11,173 nt of DNA from Clostridia bacterium (GTDB lineage: Bacteria > Bacillota > Clostridia > Oscillospirales > CAG-272). Position numbers and translations under genes: made by a program. The first letter of the stretch is position 1, and every line of letters starts with the position of its first letter. A model generated the notes under the pieces. That model worked only from the letters and a program-made list of their open reading frames with translations. It ran no database searches and had not been told where the DNA came from. This document shows positions 1 to 7,229 of the stretch, one piece after another. The stretch covers positions 1 through 11,173 of the forward strand of contig CAAFLY010000050.1 of NCBI GenBank assembly GCA_900763885.1. Reading direction: 5' to 3'.

Positions 1-1031
1 ATTTCGAATACGACAGCTTCGGATCCTTTATTCTGGGGGCGCTTGTGGAACGGGTATCGGGAAAAACGCTGCTTGCCTACTGTCGGGAGAAGTTTTTTGA
101 CGAGCTCGGCGTATCGGACACGGCGGCCTTTCTGACCTGTCCGGGCGGACACAGCTGGGGCGATTCCGCGCTCGTCTGTCGGCCGGAGGATCTCTGGAAA
201 ATCGCACGGTTCACGATGCAGTACGGCGCATGGAACGGCAGGCAGCTGCTCGACAGAGATTATGTGCGCGCGGCAACGACGAAGCAGATCGACACGCCGC
301 GGGAATCGGGCATTGAGGCGCAGGGCTACGGCTATCAGATCTGGATGGGCTACGGCGACTCCTTCTTCTTCAACGGCATGGGCTGTCAGTTTGCGCTGTG
401 CGTACCGTCGCGGGATGTGATCCTCATCTACAACGGGGACAATCAGGGCAATCCGACGGCGAAGGACGTGGTGCTCGACGGATTTTTCGATATAGTGCTG
501 TCGAATATCACCGCGGACACTCTGCCGGAAGCAAGAGACGCCTCTCTATCGCTTGATCGCTATGCGCGGGAGCTTTCGTTATTTGCCCTGCGCGGCGCGG
601 GTCGGTCTCCGCTGAAAGAGGCGATCCACGGCAGAGAATATGCGCTGTCCGAGAATCCGATGGGGATCACGCGCATCCGGTTCACGTTCTCCGGCGACGG
701 CGGCGTGTTCTCGTGGACAAACGCGCAGGGCGACAAATCGCTGCCGTTCGGCTTCGGCTACAACGCGTTCGCGCATTTCCCGCAGGAGGGCTACTCCGAC
801 GACATGGGCGGGCACAGGACGACGGATTTCTACTATCGCTGTGCTGCGAGCGCGGAATTTTCGTCGGAGAACGTGCTGCATCTGTATCTCCAGATCATCG
901 ACCGCTATTTCGGCAACGCCCACATGGTATTCACCTTCGACGGCGGCACAGTCAGGGTGGAGATGCGGAAGACCGCCGAGGATTTTCTGAACGAATACCA
1001 GGGCTCGGCAGTCGGCACGGCGGTAAAATAA
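1..1031 (+). CDS. Serine hydrolase, beta-lactamase (class C/PBP-like) fold, C-terminal part
   Basis: The gene is open at the left window edge: the frame reads without a stop from position 3 to the TAA at 1029-1031, giving about 342 visible residues. An internal GTG at 45 is not a believable start because family-like sequence continues upstream of it. The opening residues (Y-D-S, then GSFILGALVERVSGK) match the second catalytic box of class C beta-lactamase-like hydrolases (Tyr-x-Asn followed by a helix ending in 'iiervtGk'); here Asn is replaced by Ser. The nucleophile box S-x-x-K must lie outside the window. A later GYGYQIWMGYG stretch and a 'NGMG' turn occupy the place of the third (K/H-T-G) box, followed by a C-terminal beta domain. 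Such proteins include esterases, peptidases and D-aminopeptidases; a true antibiotic beta-lactamase is unlikely. Substrate unknown. A 66-nt gap without an obvious terminator separates it from the next gene. Confidence 0.8.
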   Translation, partial: FEYDSFGSFILGALVERVSGKTLLAYCREKFFDELGVSDTAAFLTCPGGHSWGDSALVCRPEDLWKIARFTMQYGAWNGRQLLDRDYVRAATTKQIDTPRESGIEAQGYGYQIWMGYGDSFFFNGMGCQFALCVPSRDVILIYNGDNQGNPTAKDVVLDGFFDIVLSNITADTLPEARDASLSLDRYARELSLFALRGAGRSPLKEAIHGREYALSENPMGITRIRFTFSGDGGVFSWTNAQGDKSLPFGFGYNAFAHFPQEGYSDDMGGHRTTDFYYRCAASAEFSSENVLHLYLQIIDRYFGNAHMVFTFDGGTVRVEMRKTAEDFLNEYQGSAVGTAVK

Positions 1032-1097
1032 GGCTCAGACGTACCCTTTGCCCGCGCTTCGGCAGAGGAAAAACAAACCTACAGGGAGGTCAAAATT

Positions 1098-1934
1098 ATG
1101 TGGAAGCAGAAGCTTGGGATGTCCGTGGGCGGCGGCTTCGGCGTACCGGCGGCGGAGCTTGTCCGACTCGTGCGGGACGCGGGCTTTGACGCGGTATCCC
1201 CGGAGCAGTGCGCAGATCTGCCGTCTGTGATCGACGCGGCGCGGGAATGCGCCCTGACGGTGGAATCTCTGCACGCACCGTTCGGCAGGGCGGCGGCGAT
1301 GTGGGATCCCGATCCGGCTGTATCCGCCCCGGCGGCAGAGGAGCAAATCGCCTCTCTCACGGACTGTGCGCGCTATGGGATCCCGGTGATGGTGGCGCAC
1401 GTATGGATCGGCTTTGACTACGTCTTTGATCCGTCCGGACTCTGTTTTGCGCAGTTTGAGCGCGTGGTACGGGAGGCGGAGCGGCTCGGCGTGCGGATCG
1501 CACTGGAAAACACAGAGGGAGAGGAATACCTCTGCGCCCTCATGGAGCATTTTGGTGGCTGTGAAACGGTCGGATTCTGCTTTGACGCCGGACATGAAAT
1601 GTGCTACAACCACAGCCGGGATCTGCTCGGTCTGTACGGCGACCGGCTCCTTGTGACGCACCTCAACGACAATCTCGGCATCAGTCGGTACGACGGGCGC
1701 ACGTTCTGGACGGATGATCTGCATCTTCTCCCCTACGACGGCATCGGCGACTGGGAGGACACGGCAAACCGTCTGCGCGCGTCGAGACCGCTCGAGCACC
1801 TCAATTTTGAGTTGACGATCCATTCCAAGCCGCACCGACACGAAAACGACGGATACGCCGCCATGCCGCTTCCGGTCTATCTCGCCGAGGCATACAAGCG
1901 TGCCTGCCGGATCGCACGTCGGTACGCGAGGTAG
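1098..1934 (+). CDS. Sugar phosphate isomerase/epimerase-like TIM barrel protein
   Basis: This 278-residue protein has the length and layout of the xylose-isomerase-like TIM barrel (AP endonuclease family 2) superfamily, whose members isomerise or epimerise sugars and keto-sugars using a divalent metal. Visible landmarks are ESLHAPFG (His59) on an early strand, VAHVWIG (His101), LENTEG (Glu137), CFDAGH (Asp163, His166), THLNDN (His188, Asp191) and NFELT (Glu238). The Glu137/Asp163/His188/Glu238 set sits where the family's metal ligands usually are. There is no signal peptide, so it should be cytosolic. The ATG at 1098 follows AGGGAGGT (1083-1090) at ideal spacing. The next gene begins 5 nt after the stop, so the two are almost certainly co-transcribed. 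Exact substrate cannot be inferred; a deoxyribonuclease IV role is less likely because the neighbours are metabolic oxidoreductases. Confidence 0.88.
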   Translation: MWKQKLGMSVGGGFGVPAAELVRLVRDAGFDAVSPEQCADLPSVIDAARECALTVESLHAPFGRAAAMWDPDPAVSAPAAEEQIASLTDCARYGIPVMVAHVWIGFDYVFDPSGLCFAQFERVVREAERLGVRIALENTEGEEYLCALMEHFGGCETVGFCFDAGHEMCYNHSRDLLGLYGDRLLVTHLNDNLGISRYDGRTFWTDDLHLLPYDGIGDWEDTANRLRASRPLEHLNFELTIHSKPHRHENDGYAAMPLPVYLAEAYKRACRIARRYAR

Positions 1935-1939
1935 AGCAT

Positions 1940-2611
1940 ATGCGGAAAAAGAGCGACAACTCCGGCGTCTCGCACGTCTGGGAGAACGATTTTTTTGCCA
2001 AGCCCGGCGCGCTATGCTGGCTTCTGGCGTTTGCGACTGCCGCCTCCGGTGTGTTCTCGCAGCTCACCTCCTTTCTCGGACAGCTCTTTCTCGCGCTTGC
2101 GTTCCGTATCACACCCGTCGCTCTGTCGGGCAGCGCCTGCACGGAGTCTCCGCTCGCCGGGATCGCGGGTTCGGCACGCTCCCTTTTCGCCTATGTGTTC
2201 CCGATGCTCTGTGAGACCGCGCTCTGTGTGCTGACCTACGCCTTTGCCGATCCGCGGTGCGGCAGACGGTTCCTGCGCTACACGCTGACCGGCATTTTCG
2301 GGATCACGGCAAGCGGCATATGGTTTTTCTACAGCTGGCACACTCTGTCGCGCTCCGGCGTATTTCTCATCACCGTCGGTGCGTTCCTTCTGCTTTTGTT
2401 TTCAAACACACGTCTGTCTGACCGGATCCTATGGTTCACCGTCACCGGCGTGCTCCTGCTTCTTGCCGTCGTGCGCGGGATCGCCGTTTCTCCGTCCTCT
2501 GCTGGGGAATGGTACACCTTTGCGGCAGCGATCTCCGATTACGGCAAGCAGCTTTTATACTGGATCCTACTCGGTCTGTTCCGCCATCGGTACAACGTTC
2601 TGCACCTATGA
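1940..2611 (+). CDS. Polytopic membrane protein of unknown function
   Basis: I do not recognise a family. The 223-residue product is strongly hydrophobic, with about six likely membrane spans: roughly residues 22-42, 44-60, 82-104, 113-133, 138-155 and 162-182, plus a weaker one at 203-215. The N-terminal tail is polar and basic (MRKKSDN), and the short C-terminus carries an RHR motif, which suggests the ends face the cytosol. No transporter, protease or sensor signature is visible. The start at ATG 1940 is 5 nt after the isomerase stop, with a GAGGT at 1928-1932 inside the upstream gene's end as ribosome site. The TGA (2609-2611) overlaps an in-frame ATG of the hemW reading frame (ATGA at 2608-2611). 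Real gene status rests on hydrophobicity, ribosome site and tight packing. Confidence 0.72.
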   Translation: MRKKSDNSGVSHVWENDFFAKPGALCWLLAFATAASGVFSQLTSFLGQLFLALAFRITPVALSGSACTESPLAGIAGSARSLFAYVFPMLCETALCVLTYAFADPRCGRRFLRYTLTGIFGITASGIWFFYSWHTLSRSGVFLITVGAFLLLLFSNTRLSDRILWFTVTGVLLLLAVVRGIAVSPSSAGEWYTFAAAISDYGKQLLYWILLGLFRHRYNVLHL

Positions 2612-2650
2612 CGGACAGCCGCATCTCTCATTTTCCACAAATCGGACTAC

Positions 2651-2657
2651 GGAAAGG
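2651..2657 (+). promoter_or_regulatory. Ribosome binding site deciding the hemW start
   Basis: GGAAAGG lies 7 nt before ATG 2665. The competing in-frame ATG at 2608 has no purine-rich site before it and could only be used by coupling to the upstream stop. This favours 2665 as the main start. Confidence 0.6.
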
Positions 2658-2664
2658 CACCTAC

Positions 2665-3861
2665 ATGCTATCCTACGACAAAAAACGGCTCGGCATCTAC
2701 ATCCACATTCCCTTCTGCGTCTCCAAATGCGCGTACTGCGACTTCAACTCCGCACCGCCGCAGAATCCGGAGATCGTCTCACGCTATATCTCCGCCGTGA
2801 TCGCGCACATGGAAAGCTATCGCGACGCGGGCAGCTCCTATGAGCCGGACACGGTATTCATCGGCGGCGGCACGCCCACCTCCATCCCAACAGAGGAGCT
2901 CGCGCGGCTCATCAAGGCGGTGAAGAAGAACTTCCGCCTGACCCGGAACGCGGAGTTTTCCATCGAGGCGAATCCGGCGACGGTCGATTTCGAGGGACTC
3001 AAAAAGCTCGCGAAGCTCGGCGTGAACCGGATCAGCTTCGGACTGCAGAGCGCGAACGATCCGGAATTGAAGGCGCTCTCCAGGCGGCACACGAGGCGGG
3101 ATTTCGTCCGCAGCTATCAGATGGCGCGCGCGTCGGGATTTCTGAACATCAACACGGATCTGATGTTTGGAATTCCCTACCAGACGATGGATTCCCTCCT
3201 GCACACGCTCTCCTTCATCACCCGCGTCGGCCCGGAGCACATCTCCCTGTACGACCTGAAGATCGAGCCGGGCACGCGGTTTTACAGAGAATACGACAAG
3301 ATCGCGCCGTATCTGCCAAGCGAGGACACGGAAGCGGATATGTACGAGCGTGCCGTAGCGTTTCTCGCGCGATGCGGGTACTACCAATACGAGATCTCCA
3401 ATTTCGCGCGTCCCGGCAGAATGTGCGCGCACAACCTGAAATACTGGAACTGCGACGAATACTTAGGCTTTGGCGTATCGGCGCATTCCTTCTTCAACGG
3501 CAGCCGCTTCTCCTTTACGCCGGAGCTTGAGCGGTACATTGCCGGCGTGACGGATCCCGCGTCCAAGATCCGGATCACGGCGGAAAACGAGGTGGTGGAA
3601 CCGCGCGAACGGCTCGGCGAATACATCATGCTCCGGTTCCGGCTGAACGCGGGGCTGGAGGAGCGCGAATTCGCAAGGCGGTTCGGCGCGTCGTTCACGG
3701 CGCTGTACGGACAGAAGGTACGCCGATTCATCGACGGCGGCTACATGACGTACAAAAACGGCAGATATGCCCTCACACCGCGCGGGATGTTTGTCTCGAA
3801 CTACATCCTCTCGGACATTCTGGAATTTGAAGATTTCGGCAAATACATGTTTGGCAATTAA
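2665..3861 (+). CDS. hemW: Radical SAM heme chaperone HemW (formerly 'HemN-like' oxidase)
   Basis: The 398-residue protein is a radical S-adenosylmethionine enzyme related to coproporphyrinogen III dehydrogenase HemN. Near the N-terminus it has IYIHIPFC followed by Cys18-x3-Cys22-x2-Cys25-x-Phe27, the [4Fe-4S]/SAM site. The Phe after the third Cys is the HemW form; true HemN has a fourth Cys there. FIGGGTPT (66-72) is the SAM-binding glycine motif, and HNLKYW with GFGVSAHSF is the conserved later block. HemW binds heme and hands it to respiratory proteins; it is widespread in Firmicutes, where it often travels with lepA or hrcA, not seen here. I chose ATG 2665 because GGAAAGG (2651-2657) precedes it at 7 nt and it leaves the usual short lead before the cysteines. 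An in-frame ATG at 2608 overlaps the upstream stop and would add 19 residues. Confidence 0.93.
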   Translation: MLSYDKKRLGIYIHIPFCVSKCAYCDFNSAPPQNPEIVSRYISAVIAHMESYRDAGSSYEPDTVFIGGGTPTSIPTEELARLIKAVKKNFRLTRNAEFSIEANPATVDFEGLKKLAKLGVNRISFGLQSANDPELKALSRRHTRRDFVRSYQMARASGFLNINTDLMFGIPYQTMDSLLHTLSFITRVGPEHISLYDLKIEPGTRFYREYDKIAPYLPSEDTEADMYERAVAFLARCGYYQYEISNFARPGRMCAHNLKYWNCDEYLGFGVSAHSFFNGSRFSFTPELERYIAGVTDPASKIRITAENEVVEPRERLGEYIMLRFRLNAGLEEREFARRFGASFTALYGQKVRRFIDGGYMTYKNGRYALTPRGMFVSNYILSDILEFEDFGKYMFGN

Positions 3862-3873
3862 AGGGGTACGACT

Positions 3874-4887
3874 ATGAAAAAAGCAGCGTTTATCGGCGAC
3901 GGTCATCAGATCGCGCGGGTATACCATGGGGAAACGATGGCGTCTCTGCGTAAAGAGCTCGATTTTATCGCGGACGGCACCTGTCTTGTGAAATCGGACT
4001 TTGACGCGGTGAAGGAGGAGCTTGCCGAGGTGGAGTATCTCTTCTCGACCTGGGGTATGCTCGCGTTGTCCGCGGAGGAGATCCGGGATTATCTGCCCGC
4101 GTGCAGGGCGGTATTCTACGCGGCGGGGAGTGTGCAGTATTTCGCGCGCCCGTTTTTGGAAAGCGGGATCGCGGTCTACAGCGCGTGGGCGGCAAATGGC
4201 GTTCCGGTCGCGGAATACACCTTTGCGCAGATCGTTTTGGCGACGAAGGGCTTCTTCCAGCGGCTCCACAAGCCCGGCAGCGGATATGTCTGGACGAATC
4301 GGAACGCATACGTGGATTTCCCCGGCAACTACGACATCACAGTCGGCATCATCGGTGCGGGCATGATCGGCAAAATGGTGATCGAGCGGCTGCACCGGGA
4401 TCTCGACGGCGTGCGCGTGGTCGTATTCGATCCGTTTTTGTCCGATACGGCGGCGGCGGAGCTGCGGGTGGAAAAGTGCAGCCTTGAGGAGCTGTTCGCG
4501 CAGTCCGACGTGATCTCGAACCATCTGGCGAACAATCCGCAGACGGTCGGCATGCTGAACGCGCAGCTGTTTGACCGGATGAAACCGAACACGACGTTTA
4601 TCAACACCGGACGGGGTGCGCAGGTCGTAGAGGCGGACATGATCGCGGCACTGCGGGCGGATCCGTCCCGTGCGGCTGTCCTCGATGTGACCTATCCGGA
4701 GCCGCCCCGTGAGGATTCCCCGCTCTACACGCTGGACAACGTGTATCTCACGCCGCACATTGCGGGTTCTCTCGGCAACGAGGTACGGCGGATGGGTGAA
4801 TACATGCTCTCCGAATACCGCCATGTGGCAGCCGGAGAGGAAACGAAGTACGGCGTCACCCTGAAGATGCTCGAAACGATGGCGTAA
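3874..4887 (+). CDS. D-isomer-specific 2-hydroxyacid dehydrogenase
   Basis: This 337-residue NAD-dependent oxidoreductase interconverts a 2-hydroxyacid and a 2-oxoacid. The Rossmann motif VGIIGAGMIG has Gly161, Gly163 and Gly166 in G-x-G-x2-G spacing, and Asp186 (VFDP) ends the second strand, pointing to NAD rather than NADP. The catalytic trio is complete: Arg247 in NTGRG, Glu276 in DVTYPEP and His295 in TPHIAG. The N-terminal substrate domain diverges from phosphoglycerate, lactate and formate dehydrogenases, so the substrate is open. No C-terminal ACT domain is present, which argues against a classical regulated SerA. ATG 3874 follows AAGGGG (3861-3866), 12 nt after hemW ends; the next gene begins 11 nt after its stop. 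Together with the following flavin reductase and SDR it forms a run of three oxidoreductases. Confidence 0.93.
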   Translation: MKKAAFIGDGHQIARVYHGETMASLRKELDFIADGTCLVKSDFDAVKEELAEVEYLFSTWGMLALSAEEIRDYLPACRAVFYAAGSVQYFARPFLESGIAVYSAWAANGVPVAEYTFAQIVLATKGFFQRLHKPGSGYVWTNRNAYVDFPGNYDITVGIIGAGMIGKMVIERLHRDLDGVRVVVFDPFLSDTAAAELRVEKCSLEELFAQSDVISNHLANNPQTVGMLNAQLFDRMKPNTTFINTGRGAQVVEADMIAALRADPSRAAVLDVTYPEPPREDSPLYTLDNVYLTPHIAGSLGNEVRRMGEYMLSEYRHVAAGEETKYGVTLKMLETMA

Positions 4888-4898
4888 GGAGGCGCGCG

Positions 4899-6206
4899 AT
4901 GCAGAAATTCACCTATCATTCGTTGGCGGAGCTGCTCACTGCCGCCGAAAGCTGTGGCGTGTCGCTGCCGCACAGTGCGGATCTGTCGGTACTCGGCACG
5001 GAAAAGCAGATCGGCACGTCCCATGTGCGCCTGAAAAACCGGCTGACGGTCCACCCGATGGAGGGCTTTGACGGAAACGAGGACGGTTCCCCGGGAGAAT
5101 GGACGATACGGCGGTGTGAACGGTTCGCAACGGGCGGTGCGGGGCTGATCTGGCTCGAGGCGACTGCCGTAGTGGAGGAGGGGCGTACAAGCGCGTCTCA
5201 GCTTTGGCTGCACGAGGGAAACACAGACGCGTTCAAAGCGCTTGCCGAGCGGATGCACGCATTATCGGACGGCGCGCCGCTGATTTTGCAGCTTACCCAT
5301 TCCGGCAGATTTTCGCGGCCGCACAACGTACCCGCGCCTGTGATCACGTACCACAATCCGCTCATGAACGAGAAGATGAGGATCGATCCGGACTACCCGG
5401 TGGTGACGGACGCCTATCTCGACACGCTGCCGGAGAAATTCGGTCACGCGGCGAAGCTGGCACGGGATGCGGGCTTTGACGGCGTGGATATCAAGTGCTG
5501 TCACAAGTATCTGTTCAGCGAGCTGCTCTCGGCGTACAATCGGCCGGGACGGTACGGCGGATCGCTTGAAAACCGCGCCAGACTCTTCCTCGATTCCGTG
5601 GCGGCGGCGTCCGTCTGGGCGAATGACGATTTTGTTTTGGCATCCCGGCTCGGTCTGTACGACTGTCTGCCGTACCCGTGGGGCTTTGGCGCGGATCACA
5701 CGGATTATCTGAAGATCGACTGGACGGAGAGCGACTGGCTGCTTGGCAGACTGTACGACGGCGGCATCCGGCTCGTGGATATGACGCTCGGCTCGCCGTA
5801 CATCAATCCGCACGTGAACCGGCCGTACGACAACGGTGGCTACGAACCGCCGGAGGAACGGCTCGTCGGTGTGGGCAGACTGCTTGACGCGGCGGCGCAC
5901 ATGAAAAAAACGGCGCCGGGGATCACCGTCATCGGCACGGGCTACAGCTATCTGCGCACCTGCGCGCCGGAGATCGCGGCCGGGGCAATCACCTCCGGCA
6001 TGGCGGACGCGGCGGGCTTTGGCAGGATGGCGTTCGCGTATCCGGATTTTGCGCGGGACATTCTCGAAAACGGCGGGCTGGACGCGAAAAAGGTATGTCT
6101 GACCTGCTCGAAATGCACGGCGATCATGCGGCAGCTGGCGGCGACGGGCTGTCCGATCCGGGACAAGCTGTATCTCGACCAGTATCGGCGCGTATTTGCG
6201 AAGTAA
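4899..6206 (+). CDS. Old-Yellow-Enzyme-type NADH:flavin oxidoreductase with C-terminal Cys cluster
   Basis: This 435-residue flavoprotein has the FMN-binding TIM barrel of the OYE/2,4-dienoyl-CoA reductase family, which reduces C=C bonds conjugated to carbonyls. Landmarks: LKNRLTVHPMEG (45-56), ATGGAGLIWLEATAV with EEGR, QLTHSGR (131-137), the active-site block ending in SAYNRPGRYGGSLENRAR, and the phosphate-binding GFGRMAF (373-379). In the usual H-x-x-H pair the first His is replaced by Lys199, while His202 remains. The tail has Cys400-x2-Cys403-x2-Cys406-x11-Cys418, close to the [4Fe-4S] site of 2,4-dienoyl-CoA reductase (C-x2-C-x3-C-x11-C). The protein stops 17 residues later, so the second FAD and NAD(P)H domains of the long enzymes are absent. 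Electrons would then come from a partner or through the cluster. A strong AAGGAGG (4886-4892) precedes the ATG. Confidence 0.9.
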   Translation: MQKFTYHSLAELLTAAESCGVSLPHSADLSVLGTEKQIGTSHVRLKNRLTVHPMEGFDGNEDGSPGEWTIRRCERFATGGAGLIWLEATAVVEEGRTSASQLWLHEGNTDAFKALAERMHALSDGAPLILQLTHSGRFSRPHNVPAPVITYHNPLMNEKMRIDPDYPVVTDAYLDTLPEKFGHAAKLARDAGFDGVDIKCCHKYLFSELLSAYNRPGRYGGSLENRARLFLDSVAAASVWANDDFVLASRLGLYDCLPYPWGFGADHTDYLKIDWTESDWLLGRLYDGGIRLVDMTLGSPYINPHVNRPYDNGGYEPPEERLVGVGRLLDAAAHMKKTAPGITVIGTGYSYLRTCAPEIAAGAITSGMADAAGFGRMAFAYPDFARDILENGGLDAKKVCLTCSKCTAIMRQLAATGCPIRDKLYLDQYRRVFAK

Positions 6207-6221
6207 ACGGAGGAAAACGGA

Positions 6222-7004
6222 ATGACAAACGGAAAACGGTGTGCGATCGTGACCGGCGGTGCGCGCGGCATCGGTCGGGGGATCTCTCTGGCTCTGGCGC
6301 GGGACGGCTACGCGGTCTGTGCGGCGGGTACGAAGCCTGCGTCTGACGAGCGGGTAGCGGCGTATCTCGACGAGCTGACCGCCCTCTCGCCGGAATCCTT
6401 CTACTGCCAGTGCGACATCTCGTCAGCCGAGGATCGACTGCATCTGATGGACACGGCATGGGACCGCTTCGGCACGGTGGAGATCCTTGTGAACAACGCG
6501 GGGGTGGCGCCGCTGGAGCGAAACGACATACTGGAGATGACCGGGGAAAGCTACGACCGGGTGATGGGGATCAACTGCCGCAGTGTCTTTTTCCTGACGC
6601 AGGAGATGACGCGGCGGATGGCGGCGGTCCCGGATCAGGCGGATGTGATGCGCGCGATCGTATTCATCACGTCGATCTCCGCCGAGGTCTCCAGTGTGAG
6701 CCGCGGGGAATACTGCATGTCCAAAGCGGCGCTGTCGATGGCGGTGAAGCTCTACGCGGATCGGATGGCGGAATACGGCGTAAACGTATACGAGGTGCGC
6801 CCGGGCATCATTGCGACGGATATGACTGCCGTGGTGCGCGCGAAATACGACGCCCTCATCGAAAACGGACTGCTCCCGATCCGTCACATCGGTCAGCCGG
6901 AGGAGGTCGCCTCTATGGTCCTCGCTCTGGCAAACGGCGCCATGCGCTACTCGACCGGCACCACCTTCGACGCGGACGGCGGGTTTATGCTTCGCCGGCT
7001 TTGA
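6222..7004 (+). CDS. Short-chain dehydrogenase/reductase (FabG-like SDR)
   Basis: This 260-residue protein is a classical SDR, an NAD(P)-dependent alcohol/ketone oxidoreductase. It shows the nucleotide-binding TGGARGIG (11-18), NNAG (91-94), catalytic Asn118 (INCRS), Ser151 (ITSIS) and Tyr164-x3-Lys168 (YCMSK), then VRPGIIATDM and a C-terminal DADGG turn. All four catalytic residues are in place and the length is typical. Database annotation would probably say 3-oxoacyl-ACP reductase, but no acyl-carrier or fatty-acid genes are nearby. The context of isomerase, 2-hydroxyacid dehydrogenase and flavin reductase fits oxidation or reduction of a sugar-like or cyclic alcohol better. The ATG follows GGAGG (6209-6213), 15 nt after the preceding stop, so it is likely the last enzyme of the operon; a 51-nt gap leads to a tiny membrane gene. 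Confidence 0.92.
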   Translation: MTNGKRCAIVTGGARGIGRGISLALARDGYAVCAAGTKPASDERVAAYLDELTALSPESFYCQCDISSAEDRLHLMDTAWDRFGTVEILVNNAGVAPLERNDILEMTGESYDRVMGINCRSVFFLTQEMTRRMAAVPDQADVMRAIVFITSISAEVSSVSRGEYCMSKAALSMAVKLYADRMAEYGVNVYEVRPGIIATDMTAVVRAKYDALIENGLLPIRHIGQPEEVASMVLALANGAMRYSTGTTFDADGGFMLRRL

Positions 7005-7044
7005 GAAAGGATTCCCCTGGATTGCCACGGTACTATTCTTTTAT

Positions 7045-7050
7045 GGGAGG
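7045..7050 (+). promoter_or_regulatory. Ribosome binding site of the small membrane gene
   Basis: GGGAGG followed by TTTTT and ATG 7056. This is the main evidence that the 57-codon frame is translated. Confidence 0.65.
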
Positions 7051-7055
7051 TTTTT

Positions 7056-7229
7056 ATGCGGCATATTTTTCGGTTTCTTTTGGCCATGCTGGTTTTGCTT
7101 GCGTTTTTCTGCCTCATAGACGATTCCGGGATCGGATTCCGACAGAAATGGCATGCGGCGTTGGACTACATCGGCGGCAGACTCCATATCACGCAGTTTT
7201 TGAACCGGCTGACTGACAAAATCCAATAA
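7056..7229 (+). CDS. Small single-span membrane protein, 57 residues, unknown function
   Basis: This short gene is supported by an excellent ribosome site (GGGAGG, 7045-7050) 5 nt before ATG 7056, and it ends at TAA 7227-7229 directly against a transcription terminator. The product starts with basic MRHIFR, then a hydrophobic stretch at residues 7-21 (FLLAMLVLLAFFCLI), then a polar tail of about 36 residues with an amphipathic look and several Trp, His and Arg residues. That makes it either a single-pass membrane protein with the tail outside, or a small secreted peptide with an uncleaved signal anchor. A Cys at residue 19 follows LLAFF, but without the LAGC-type context of a lipoprotein signal. 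I recognise no family. It could be a helper of the upstream membrane protein or operon, though this is only inference from position. Confidence 0.6.
   Translation: MRHIFRFLLAMLVLLAFFCLIDDSGIGFRQKWHAALDYIGGRLHITQFLNRLTDKIQ

Noticed and set aside
1032..1097. Terminator or promoter in the gap before the isomerase
   Set aside because: No stem followed by a T-run and no paired -35/-10 boxes are visible; only the AGGGAGGT ribosome site is clear.
2431..2664. Long upstream extension of the hemW frame
   Set aside because: Most of it overlaps the membrane protein gene in another frame and has Arg/Cys/Ser-rich, shadow-like composition; HemW homologues start close to the radical-SAM cysteines.
3463..4824. 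453-residue open frame on the - strand opposite hemW and the 2-hydroxyacid dehydrogenase
   Set aside because: It spans two well-supported genes, is Arg/His-rich as GC-rich antisense frames tend to be, and shows no recognisable domain.
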